A stretch of DNA of 64,000 bases, taken from NCBI RefSeq assembly GCF_001761485.1, contig NC_090775.1, positions 744,001 to 808,000 on the forward strand. The letters run 5' to 3'. A program made the translations under genes and the position numbers. Below are positions 10,288 to 19,074 of this stretch, in pieces. A model generated the notes under the pieces. That model was not told where the DNA came from. It saw only the letters and a list, made by a program, of their open reading frames with translations, and did not search any database. Numbering within the stretch: position 1 is the first letter of the stretch; each line of letters opens with the position of its first letter. The DNA is from Yarrowia lipolytica (taxonomy: Eukaryota; Ascomycota; Dipodascomycetes; Dipodascales).

Positions 10288-10967
10288 GAGGCGAGTAGTC
10301 AGAGTACTCTGAAGTGCATACCATTATAGGTTCAGTACAGTACAGTACTTTTAATACAATAAATTATAGGTGCAGTTCCAGTACTGTGCACTAGATGCCG
10401 CGTGCCCCAACTCAAGCGATCACACAAGACGAGGCTTGAAGGTTCTGTAGTTGCTAACAATGGTCACATTGGGGTGGACTCGGTAAGAATCGGTACTGTA
10501 CTGTAATCTCCGGGATACACTTGCCCATTGCATCTTACTCCCTGTAGTGTTGCAGGAGGGATATTGATATGCTCCGTTTGAAAAAACCGAGTAGGGGGTT
10601 TGAATAGACATTGGAGGAGATTTTACATAATATCGGGTCACTTTAAGAGCAATTGATCAACAGTACAGTTTTCTGAGTTCAAATATGGACTCTTGAACGA
10701 CTGTCATATGGTGATGTCCAGACAGTACAATGAGTCTTGTACTCCGTATGTATTATTGTTGCCATAAACAGTTGGAGTTGCACGGAGAGCTGAAAATACA
10801 ATAATAATGAGGCATAGTGGGCTACAATGTACATGTAAAATCACTCTTTTATCATTCTGTTCTCCTTTGGTAGTCTCAAGAATGTGCTATAAAATGTGGC
10901 AGAACAGTTCAGGCAAAGATATGGTATATAAAGCAGCAAATCTGCACCCAAATATCCCAATAAAGTC

Positions 10968-11050
10968 CCTGAATTGCCTCTAAAATCCCACAATTACGTC
11001 TAGAATCCCCGAATTATCCAGAGCCCCCAAATTGCCCCAATTGCCCCGAG
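10968..11050. repeat. Degenerate 20-bp tandem repeat
   Basis: Three successive 20-base units (10968-10987, 10988-11007, 11008-11027) share the core CCNNAATTNCNTCTARAATC with growing divergence. They are followed by two shorter copies of AATTGCCCC. It is strongly purine/pyrimidine-biased and does not code in any long frame. Confidence 0.65.
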
Positions 11051-11086
11051 TTACCCTTTCGCCTCTGTTACAATACAGTAGCTCTT

Positions 11087-11120
11087 CTCGGCTATATAGC
11101 ACTCTCGGCTATATAGCACT
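11087..11120. repeat. 17-bp perfect tandem duplication containing TATATAG
   Basis: CTCGGCTATATAGCACT occurs twice back to back (11087-11103, 11104-11120). Each copy contains the palindrome GCTATATAGC. There is no gene start within 2 kb downstream, so a promoter role is not supported. Confidence 0.8.
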
Positions 11121-11851
11121 CAGATGCACTGAGCTCAATGTGCTTCGGAGGTGCCCAATCAGATATTCTCAAGAATCATTCCATCTGGTTGCAATGGAGA
11201 TTGGCTCTCGGGGCGCTTTTTGTTACTGCAGTGCCCAGTCCGGGCTCGCAAGTGCCCCGGGTGGTGCAGGGTGATCACCTTGAGACCGCGCGTGTTTGTT
11301 GGAATCCTCGCTGGTCAATCACTGAGATCAACACATGTCAATGTTCGTCTTCTTCAGGATATCCTTCAGAAGTGATATGACCTCATTTTATTCATTCCCT
11401 TGGACTTGTTAGAGTGATGGTCACCGTTCATGCCTCGAGCATGGCACCGACCTCGTTACTGGGATGGTCAGACATATCTAGAAGAGTCTCGTGTTGGCTC
11501 GGTTATGGAGATACGCCTCTTCGCAAATCCAAAGGGCCTTTTGTAGGGGTAGTCGGCCGCTTCATGGTTAAAGCAACATCTGTAGAGCTCTTCAGAAGGC
11601 CATTCTAATACGAAGCAGACCACACAGTCCCTCTTCCTTGATCAAAACTGACCATACACCTTTTCGAAGCCTTCATAATAATTCGAAGAATTGAGCAGTG
11701 AGTATTGAGTAGTGCACGGTGGCTTCGACGTCCTTGGAGAGACTCAGAAGCGCAGGTCACGTCTTGTTCTTGATACATTTGTCTAAATGGTGGAACGTGA
11801 ACTTCTAAGACCGCAAATCGGCTATCAAGAACGACAAGGCGGCCACACTAG

Positions 11852-12313
11852 CACGGAGAAAGATTTCGGCTACTAAGCTGGCCTACAGAGAATGACTTCG
11901 ACTACCGAACTGGCCTAGCCAACGGACTTGTAACCCTCACCGAGCTACGAAGTGGATACTTCTTCGGTGTTAACACCCCGCCCGACGTTCTACCTGATGA
12001 TCATCCTGTCTACCAAGGACAGTTTGATGACTTTGGGCTTGGCCATCGTCTCTTGACACGTCGTCATCGCCAGGAATACATGAAAAGTTGGGGTCAACAC
12101 ATCTCTCCTCTATTAGAGAAGCTGTTAGGATTCAAGACGAGAGCAGGAAAACCATTGAGAGACACGAGAGGTGTCAAGCATGCCCAGAAACTGCTGTTCG
12201 CAAAAGGGTCTATTAGAGAGAACATAGCCAGACGTGAGCAATCGGGAAGCAAGCATCACAATCGTCTGTTGAAAGCCGCTCTCCTGCCAAATCTCATTGT
12301 TACAGTAAGGTAA
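11852..12313 (+). pseudogene. Possible gene relic: 153-codon open frame lacking an N-terminal ATG
   Basis: The frame is open from 11852 (a TAG precedes it) to a stop at 12313, and contains an in-frame Met only near 12080. The translation has protein-like composition, with segments such as GVNTPPDVLPDDHPVYQGQ, DDFGLGHRLL, RRHRQEYMKSWGQHI and LLEKLLGFKTRAGKPLRDTR. I do not recognise a family. An imperfect 31-base duplication at about 11863-11926 underlies its first part. A second open frame (12402-12854, first ATG about 12444) follows in another frame. It may be a decayed gene, a piece of a spliced gene whose other exons I cannot see, or chance. Confidence 0.3.
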
Positions 12314-13322
12314 TCCAGAGTGAAGAATCTCGATACTACTGCGGTGCTTACTCTTCGGATGGTTCTCGGTATCTCACAAAAATCAAGACTCGGTAGTCAC
12401 TTTGTATCATGTTGATACGGACGGCGTCGACTCATGTTACAGTATGTACCGTACAGTGTACATGGAAGGTCCGCACGGCTTGGATATACCGTCATTGATT
12501 CAGAAACTGGAAAATGCATGTACGTATCGAAGAAAGGGTTTGTCCGACGTGAATGAAGACACTTGGGAAACAGGGTCCGGCAACGTGTTTTCTGGAGCGA
12601 TTGACAATGGGAAGCTTGACCAGTTCGACGATCTACACGTTAACTCACATATGATGACACCCAGATGGTGTACACGTTCTGACAACCGCAAAAGATGGAA
12701 GATCTTGTTCATTATCCTCAAACTTGGACGCCACCTGGTTATGGAGCTGCTTCCAGAAGACGGGCACTCGTACAAGTACAGTACTGTACGCTACTGTAGC
12801 GTTGGCACCATTAAGACGAATGTATATACTGTACAGTACTTACATACACTGTAGGCTATTGAAATTAAAATAAAAAATAAATGAAAGTTTCGGTTGCCTC
12901 GGCAGCTTGAGCAGACTCATAAAAGATACTACTGAGCTGGAAATGGGTTGTTATCGAACCGGGAGGTGGTTATTTTTTTGTCCTAATGATCCGCTCACCA
13001 CCGACCACTATCGATTTACCGAATCTCCGCCACTTTTCTCTCGATTGTATTCAAGTTGCATCCAAAACGTCTGAGTTCGATTCTCGATTGCATCAAGTTA
13101 AATTTTCCCCCAAAAATAGACATATCATCACCAGAATTGGTCTCATCACATGACAACAGCGACTAGAACCGCCTCCGATGTCTTATTTCCCGCCCACTTC
13201 ACCCCGCCCATCTCTGACATACATATCTCACGCATAATCTATGCACTCATATCTCCGGTGGACCAAATGAGCTAATTTCCGTCTTGTTGTGCTACACCCT
13301 TTTCAAAACAAGACAATTCGGC

Positions 13323-13994
13323 ATGTTTTCGCTGCGGGAAAAAAGCAGAGACACGCTACCGCTCGAGTCGACGGCTGTGGACGCCGCGGCTTCGCTCATC
13401 TCAACCGTTCCCCAAGACTGGAGCTTTGTGAAGGAGTACAACTACCCAGGGGTTCCTCCGGTAAAAACATATCGTCGAGAAATCGCGGGCGAACCGTGGT
13501 TTGTTCGTGTGAGCGAACACAAGGACCCCAATGACCGGCCCTACGATTTGTTTGAAAAATTCCGCCAGGGTCTGCTTCTAAACCACACCTCCAATGAGGT
13601 CCAATATATCCCCATGTTGCAGGGGTTTGAGCAAGTGGGCCACTGCCGAGAGTACGAGAACCTGGTTGTTCACTACAAGTTTCCCATTGGATTGGCCAAC
13701 CGCAAAATGGCCGTCTGGTTGCTTGCCACCAGTCTGCCCGACGAGTTTTACATCATCCAGTTTCCAGCTGACAATGTTGTGGAGGGGTTCAAGGCGGTAT
13801 ACATGTCTGTGGAAAATGTGCGGCTGGAGGGAGACACGGTGAGATGGACCATGGCCCAGACGTCGGACGCAAGGGGTTTTTTACCCAGATGGATTCAGAA
13901 CCAGAGCATTGCTTCAGCTATTGCTCAGGACGTGCAACACTTTGTTGATTGGGTGAAGGGGAAAGAGGAGGAGGAGTTGCTGTTGGAGGGTTAA
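13323..13994 (+). CDS. START-like DUF3074 family protein
   Basis: 223 aa from ATG 13323, which is preferred because nothing upstream supplies an ATG. It resembles the fungal DUF3074 family, a START-like fold thought to hold a lipid or other hydrophobic ligand; the function is not established. Family-like features are SFVKEYNYPGVPPVKTYRRE, GEPWFVRVSEH, a FRQGLL segment, a central REYENLVVHYKFP, NRKMAVWLLAT, and a C-terminal RGFLPRWIQNQSIASAIAQD helix before a Glu-rich tail. There is no signal peptide or membrane segment, so it is probably cytosolic. No intron signals are visible. It stands alone on the + strand, with a gene-poor gap on both sides. Confidence 0.75.
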   Translation: MFSLREKSRDTLPLESTAVDAAASLISTVPQDWSFVKEYNYPGVPPVKTYRREIAGEPWFVRVSEHKDPNDRPYDLFEKFRQGLLLNHTSNEVQYIPMLQGFEQVGHCREYENLVVHYKFPIGLANRKMAVWLLATSLPDEFYIIQFPADNVVEGFKAVYMSVENVRLEGDTVRWTMAQTSDARGFLPRWIQNQSIASAIAQDVQHFVDWVKGKEEEELLLEG

Positions 13995-14811
13995 CGGAGA
14001 CTATACGAGTGAAGAGATTGAGATCGACATGGGTCAATTAATAGCCATAGCACATGCGACCAGAGTATACCATGTCGTAGTATGTACATGAATGACATTG
14101 TATTATATCGATATTAGTATGGAGGTATGCGTCCAAAAAGGGATATTGAGGATACTGGAGGTAACAGTATACACAGGACTAAATCGTGGTGAAAATTCCT
14201 AACACACTGGGTCGGTATTGGTAAAGAATGTGTCCCATTTTAGTACATGCACATGAAGAGGGGAACGTGATGGCAAAAGCACCGTCTCACTCAGAGCTAC
14301 CTCTGAATGTCAGTGTTGAGTTCCGAGATTAGATATTGAGGTTGCTGAATGTGTATATATGATCAGATGATAATACTCTGTATCACGGCAATCTTTGAGC
14401 TCTTTCTATTTACTTCCTTTGTCTCTAGCACCAATATTTTGGTCACGCACATGAGTGACATTTCGTGCCGACTTCTCTCAAGCTGCCTAATGATGTACCA
14501 CCTACCACACCGAATATTGCTCCAATCACCGAGCCAATAGCATCAACAGAGACACCTCGCCTAGAACTATTACATGATTCACCCAAGTCTCGTCTAACAC
14601 CTATACTCTTGCTACCCCCTGCCTGTGAGTGCACCAGACTCCTTGTAGCCGAGGCACCAAATTAGACCAAACCAACCTATGAAGAAAGGCAAGAAGTCCA
14701 GGCGATTTTCCCCTGCTACTAAGCCGATCACTAAAAAAATAAAACACAATTGAACCACTTTCCAATAAATACCAACTTATGTGAACTTGGATTTTTACAA
14801 TAAAAAATATT
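13995..14811. other. Intergenic, 0.8 kb
   Basis: AT-rich 3' flank of the DUF3074 gene and downstream flank of tRNA-Thr. Only short open frames without family resemblance. Nothing else recognised. Confidence 0.6.
14802..14807 (-). terminator. Pol III terminator of tRNA-Thr
   Basis: A run of six A on the + strand (six T on the transcribed sense) begins five bases beyond the tRNA 3' end. Confidence 0.8.
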
Positions 14812-14883
14812 TGCCTTCGACCAGATTTGAACTGATGATCTCAGCATTACTAGTGCTGCGCCTTACCACTTGGCCACGAAGGC
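14812..14883 (-). tRNA. tRNA-Thr (AGT), intronless
   Basis: On the minus strand the acceptor GCCTTCG pairs with CGAAGGC, followed by discriminator A (14812). The D arm is GCC...GGC and the anticodon stem CAGCA/TGCTG. The loop CTAGTAA gives anticodon AGT (14849-14851). The T arm is ATCAG-TTCAAAT-CTGGT. It is 72 nt, with no intron and no 5S gene downstream. Confidence 0.95.
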
Positions 14884-16438
14884 TGGTTTTAAAGTAAAGA
14901 AAAAGGTGCTTTCTACAATGTGATATCTGCTGAGTCATAATCGAAAAAACTCGAAAATACAAAGATAAAACTCGTGGTGTTGGCTGCCGCGATCGGGTCT
15001 AGGTACGTTTCCATCTTGTGCGAGCGTCTGTGGATTACGTATAACAGGTAGTGCATGTATTATGTGGCCTGAACCAATTGTAGAGGAACCCGTGGAACGA
15101 ATGAATGAGCAGCGGCTATGATTACTTAACTTCCCGTACAACCCCTGTCCCCGAAAGGAAACATGATTTTCTTCCGAGCGCCGTATCGACGATCAGATCG
15201 ACACACAAGTTAGTCCCGAAGCATATCGTCGTTGATATGAAACACGGGGTCCGAAAGCTGGACTGCTTGCGATGAGAGAGACAAGGGAGATAACAAGGGT
15301 TAGTGCGGATTGCATGGTGAAACAGAGAGATGGGAAACGGGGCTCAAGCAGGGTGGGGACTTTACATTATGAGACAAACAAGATCTAAGGTCCAATTTGG
15401 ATACGTAGAAGGGGTAGCGGATCAAGTACTTGTACAAATACTTGTATATAGGGTGGTATGAGGGATTGCACTACGGTGGACAGTCGTACGACACTGCTAG
15501 ATTATCAATTGTACCAACCTCGGTGGCCATCGTACACCGGCCACATCTCCAACGCAAGGGTTACATAGGTATGGCTGCCGGGTGCACTTTTCGGCACTCT
15601 GTACTGTATCAGGACACGGGTCCACCTGTTCTGCTGTTTCAGAGAGACAGAGATTGCCGTTTTGGGCGGAGCAAGGGCCCACTAGAGCAAGTGGGGATCT
15701 CGGCGGGTCTTCTCCTGCGCTCTTGACGCGACCAGATCGCGTCTTTAGCCCAATGGGGTTTTGTAGTAGCACTTGTAAGGTTTGTAAGGCTGAGGGTTGA
15801 GGGTAGGGGGGTAGGAAGATCGGAGGAGACAAAAAGGTGACAGAATGGGTTCTGTAGGGCATCAGAGGAGGTAATTATTGCTTACATAGACCGAAAAATC
15901 GTGTGGAAACTCTTTGATTTGTCAATATTTCGCCTCGGTATCCACTTTGGACGCCGTTAGATCATATACATTCTCTTCACCTCCTACCTGTAAAATGCAC
16001 ACCACCGAACCTTATGCAAGGTAAAATTGTGGAGCAGCCCCTGTGTTGATTTGAGAGGCCCAATTCTAGGTGACTCAGAAGTGGTAGAAAGATTCTGAAA
16101 ATTGGAATCAAGTTTTGACGTGATTATACTCGGATTGGAGTTTTCTAGACTCCGATTGGTCCATTTTTCGTGTTGCAAATGGCCTGTTGGAATTCGTGCA
16201 GCATAACCTCATTCCTCGCCAACCCTGCAGGTGTCGCGCTAAGCGAGTTTGATGAAAAAGTCAAAAAAAAGCAGATCGGGTTGTACAGAGCCTGAAAAGA
16301 TATATATAGCGGCGGATTCCAGATTTGGAACGCCAGTCATTCCTTCACCATCTCACGAGATCAATCACTCCTTCAACACTAGATCAACTCGCACAGTCAC
16401 TCCTTAATCACACACACACAAACACACATACACCCACA
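14884..16438. other. Intergenic, 1.55 kb, ending in the promoter of the wall-type gene
   Basis: No coding signal between 14884 and about 16250. Small frames around 15430-15860 overlap on both strands and look like chance. The last 200 bases are promoter and leader (see separate entries). Confidence 0.6.
16301..16308 (+). promoter_or_regulatory. TATA box of the secreted wall-type gene
   Basis: TATATATA lies 131 bases upstream of the ATG at 16439. Downstream the leader becomes C/A-rich, with an almost pure CA tract (about 16409-16437) touching the start codon. A strong core promoter fits the highly biased codon use of the gene. Confidence 0.6.
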
Positions 16439-17437
16439 ATGCGATTCTCCACCACTCTGCTAACTCTTATCTCTCTTGTCAACGCTCTGCCCGTTGCCAA
16501 CGACGAGCGAGACGTGGTTCTCACCCAGGAACAGACCGTCACTACCACCTGGTGTCCCGAGACTGCCGAGGGCGAGACCGCCTCTCCGGTTGAGAAGGTC
16601 GTCACGGCCACCGTGGTCACCACCATCCAGTCTACCGATGTGGTCACTGCTCCCTGCTCCAAGTGCGAGGAGGAGGAGAAGGCCAAGGAGACCAGCACTC
16701 CCGCTGCCGTCCCTGCTCCTGCCCCCGCCCCTACTTCTGCTGCCCCCGAGAAGCCTGCTGGAGAGCCTATTCCTTCTCCTGCTCCTGCTCCTGCCCCTGT
16801 CACATCGGCCCCCGCTCCCGCTCCCGCCCCCGCCGAGCCCTCCACAGTCTGGAACGTGGTCACCCAGTACACCACCATCTGTCCCGAGAACTACGTGCCT
16901 CCTCCTTGTGACGAGCAGGCCGCTGCCCTGTCTTCTGTGGTTTCTGCTGCTTCTGCCGCCGACGCTGCTGCTAAGAACGGCACCGCTGGAGCTCCCTCCG
17001 TCACCTCTCCTGACGCTGCTGTCGCCGCTTCCGTCCCCGCATCTATCTCCATCCCCGACTCCCTCACAGCCGCCTTGGCCTCCGCAATCAGCGCCGCCGC
17101 CTCCTACTCGGTCGATACCGACGATGTGACCTACCTTGACGTGACCGTGACCCCCACCTCCACCGTCAACAAGACCGTGACCCCCACCGTCACCGTTGGC
17201 GGTTCTTCCACACCCTCTTCCACTGCTGCCTCTTCCACCTCGGCTCCCTTCGAGACCGGACCTGGCAAGACCGAGGCTACCCCCGCCGTCTCCACCGAAG
17301 CTGCTTCTCAAAAGATTGTCGGAAACCCCCCTCCCACCCCCGGACCCACCGTTTCCACCGCCTCCGACTTCTCTGCCTCCATCGCGTCCGCCGCCTCTGC
17401 CGCCGTGGACTCGGCCCTCAAGGAGCTGGCTTTCTAA
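16439..17437 (+). CDS. Secreted Ala/Pro/Ser/Thr-rich cell-wall-type protein
   Basis: 332 aa. The start is the ATG at 16439, because it opens a clear signal peptide: MRFSTTLLTLISLVNALP, hydrophobic core, probable cleavage after VNA. Residues about 25-70 contain repeated VV(T)TT(V) Thr-rich words and a CSKC pair. Residues about 80-135 form a Pro-Ala tract of the PAPAPAP type. The second domain has WNVVTQYTTICPENYVPPPCDE, a Cys-containing motif typical of fungal wall mannoproteins. The rest is Ser/Ala/Thr-rich with few charges, and it ends in SALKELAF with no GPI signal or hydrophobic tail. It is likely a heavily O-glycosylated secreted or wall protein; no enzyme motif is seen. Codon use is restricted (GCC, ACC, CCC), suggesting high expression. 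The exact homologue was not recognised. Confidence 0.75.
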   Translation: MRFSTTLLTLISLVNALPVANDERDVVLTQEQTVTTTWCPETAEGETASPVEKVVTATVVTTIQSTDVVTAPCSKCEEEEKAKETSTPAAVPAPAPAPTSAAPEKPAGEPIPSPAPAPAPVTSAPAPAPAPAEPSTVWNVVTQYTTICPENYVPPPCDEQAAALSSVVSAASAADAAAKNGTAGAPSVTSPDAAVAASVPASISIPDSLTAALASAISAAASYSVDTDDVTYLDVTVTPTSTVNKTVTPTVTVGGSSTPSSTAASSTSAPFETGPGKTEATPAVSTEAASQKIVGNPPPTPGPTVSTASDFSASIASAASAAVDSALKELAF

Positions 17438-17868
17438 TTGAAGCAAAGAGAAGGAAAAAGGATAGGATACTAACTTATTGTGCATGCACGTTATAGATAA
17501 TGAAGACATAGATAGCCGACTGGTGATCCGTAGCGACTCGTAGCTACTCTCAGCTACTCTCAGAGACTAGCTCTAGCAACAAACCATAACTCCTGAATCA
17601 GCATGAGAGAATGACAGAATGAGCAGTGATACTTCAACTACCAGCTCGAAAGTGTCGGTTGGTCTAAGACTACAGATCATGTATTTGTAAGAGTAAGTGA
17701 TTACTGTACCTGTGCTTTACTGGTACATGTATTGTACTTGTACTTACACTGACGACCGAGACCTGGAGTTCATCTCCACGAGTAAGAACATCTACACACT
17801 CTCCACGCACTACACAAGCCTTGAAAAGTAACCTCCATCTATACTATATACTTCCACCTATGCCGAGA
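17438..17868. other. Convergent intergenic region, 0.43 kb
   Basis: 3' flanks of the wall-type gene and the E1-beta gene. TACTTGTAC/TGTACTTGTAC words near 17700-17750. Nothing else seen. Confidence 0.55.
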
Positions 17869-19074
17869 CTAATACTCAATGGCCTTTTTGATGGAGTGGA
17901 AGATTCGGGTCACGTTGGGGACCTGGAGATCTTCAAATGCAAGCGACATGTGAGTGTCCCAGCCAGTGACTCGTTGGACGGGCGACTCGAGATGCAGGAA
18001 ACACTTTTCCTGGACTTCGGCGGCCACCTCCGCGCCAATTCCACCGGTTCGAGGCGCCTCGTGGGTCACCACACACCGGCCCGTCTTCTTGACAGACTCA
18101 AACACTGTGTCACGGTCCCAAGGCGAAATGGTCCGCAGGTCAATGATCTCCACAGACGCACCGAGCTTCTGTTCGGCCATCTTGGCAGCAGCATGAATAT
18201 GGTACAGCTGCGTGCCGTATCCAACAATGGTCACGTCACTGCCCTCCTGCATCACGTCTGCCTTGCCAATGGGCAACTCATAGTCCTCGGTGGGCACGTA
18301 CTCGGCGGATGCTCGGTACAGGATTTTGGGCTCCATGAAGATGATGGGGTCCTTGGATCGAATGGAAGCCAGCAGCAGACCCTTGGCCTGGAAGGGCGAA
18401 CGGGGCATGACCACCTTGATGCCTGGAGAGTGGCTGAAAAAGGCCTCTCCGGACTGAGAGTGGTACATGGCGCCATGGCCAACTACTCCACAGGGCATTC
18501 GGATGGTGAGTCCTCCGGCGTCAAAGTTGGACGACGACCGAGCACGGTACTTGGCAGCCTCGTTGACAATCTGGTCAAATGCGGGGAACACGTAATCTGC
18601 AAACTGGACCTCAGCGATCGCTGTGGATCCATAGGCAGCGTATCCAATACCGAATCCCACGAGTCCCTGTTCGGTCAAGGGGGTATTGAAGACCCGGTCT
18701 GCTCCAAATCGCTCCTGGAGATCCATGGAGCACCGGAACACGCCTCCAAAGGCCACGTCTTCTCCAAACAGCACGGCAGTTTCGTCTGTCTCCAGCGCCG
18801 TTTTCAGAGCGTCGTTCACACTCTGGTACAGGTTGAGCTGCTTGGCCTGGCCCTCGGCCGCAGCTGTGCCTGCCAGTTCTGGATGAGACAGGGCGGCGTT
18901 GGCGGAGTTGAGCAGAAAGGGGGCTTCAGAGAGGTTCACCAGGTTGGGGGAGTCGTGAGAGGCCACCAGGGAGGAGTAGCCACGAAGAGGTGACACGGTC
19001 TTTGTCAGCGAGGGCAACGACGCTTTCACGCCACCCCTCAAAACAGGTCGCAGTCTTGTAAGCATATTTTGCAA
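17869..19074 (-). CDS. BCKDHB: Branched-chain 2-oxoacid dehydrogenase E1 component, beta subunit, mitochondrial
   Basis: Beta subunit of the E1 (thiamine-diphosphate) decarboxylase of the mitochondrial branched-chain ketoacid dehydrogenase complex, which oxidises the keto acids of Leu, Ile and Val. 401 aa, the usual length. The N-terminus [19 protein letters not shown] is basic and free of acids, a mitochondrial presequence; a start at the fourth residue (19065) is equally possible. Core motifs: [51 protein letters not shown], then [18 protein letters not shown] and the C-terminal transketolase domain with [12 protein letters not shown] and [20 protein letters not shown] and HSQS favour the branched-chain over the pyruvate E1 beta. 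S. cerevisiae lacks this complex, so its presence fits an oleaginous, amino-acid-catabolising yeast. The alpha subunit is not in the window. Confidence 0.93.
   Translation of the reverse strand: MQNMLTRLRPVLRGGVKASLPSLTKTVSPLRGYSSLVASHDSPNLVNLSEAPFLLNSANAALSHPELAGTAAAEGQAKQLNLYQSVNDALKTALETDETAVLFGEDVAFGGVFRCSMDLQERFGADRVFNTPLTEQGLVGFGIGYAAYGSTAIAEVQFADYVFPAFDQIVNEAAKYRARSSSNFDAGGLTIRMPCGVVGHGAMYHSQSGEAFFSHSPGIKVVMPRSPFQAKGLLLASIRSKDPIIFMEPKILYRASAEYVPTEDYELPIGKADVMQEGSDVTIVGYGTQLYHIHAAAKMAEQKLGASVEIIDLRTISPWDRDTVFESVKKTGRCVVTHEAPRTGGIGAEVAAEVQEKCFLHLESPVQRVTGWDTHMSLAFEDLQVPNVTRIFHSIKKAIEY

Larger units (their letters stand above)
10288..13322. other. 3.0-kb gene-poor gap
   Basis: No convincing intact gene. 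It contains clusters of CAGTACAGTACAGTAC-type words (10330-10500 and 12770-12850), a degenerate 20-bp tandem array, a 17-bp duplication and a possible coding relic, each listed separately. The last 350 bases are the promoter of the DUF3074 gene, with no clear TATA box. Confidence 0.6.

Noticed and set aside
12402-12854. 150-codon frame after the possible relic
   Set aside because: First ATG is internal and the C-terminal third is made of intergenic TACAGTAC-type words, so it is unlikely to be a real protein.
16460-17509. 349-codon minus-strand frame antisense to the wall-type gene
   Set aside because: It is a Gly/Arg/Ser mirror of the Ala/Pro/Ser-rich, codon-biased sense gene, which has the signal peptide, TATA box and leader.
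17821-18993. 390-codon plus-strand frame opposite the E1 beta gene
   Set aside because: The opposite strand encodes a full, highly conserved enzyme. The shadow frame has no family resemblance and lacks a proper start.
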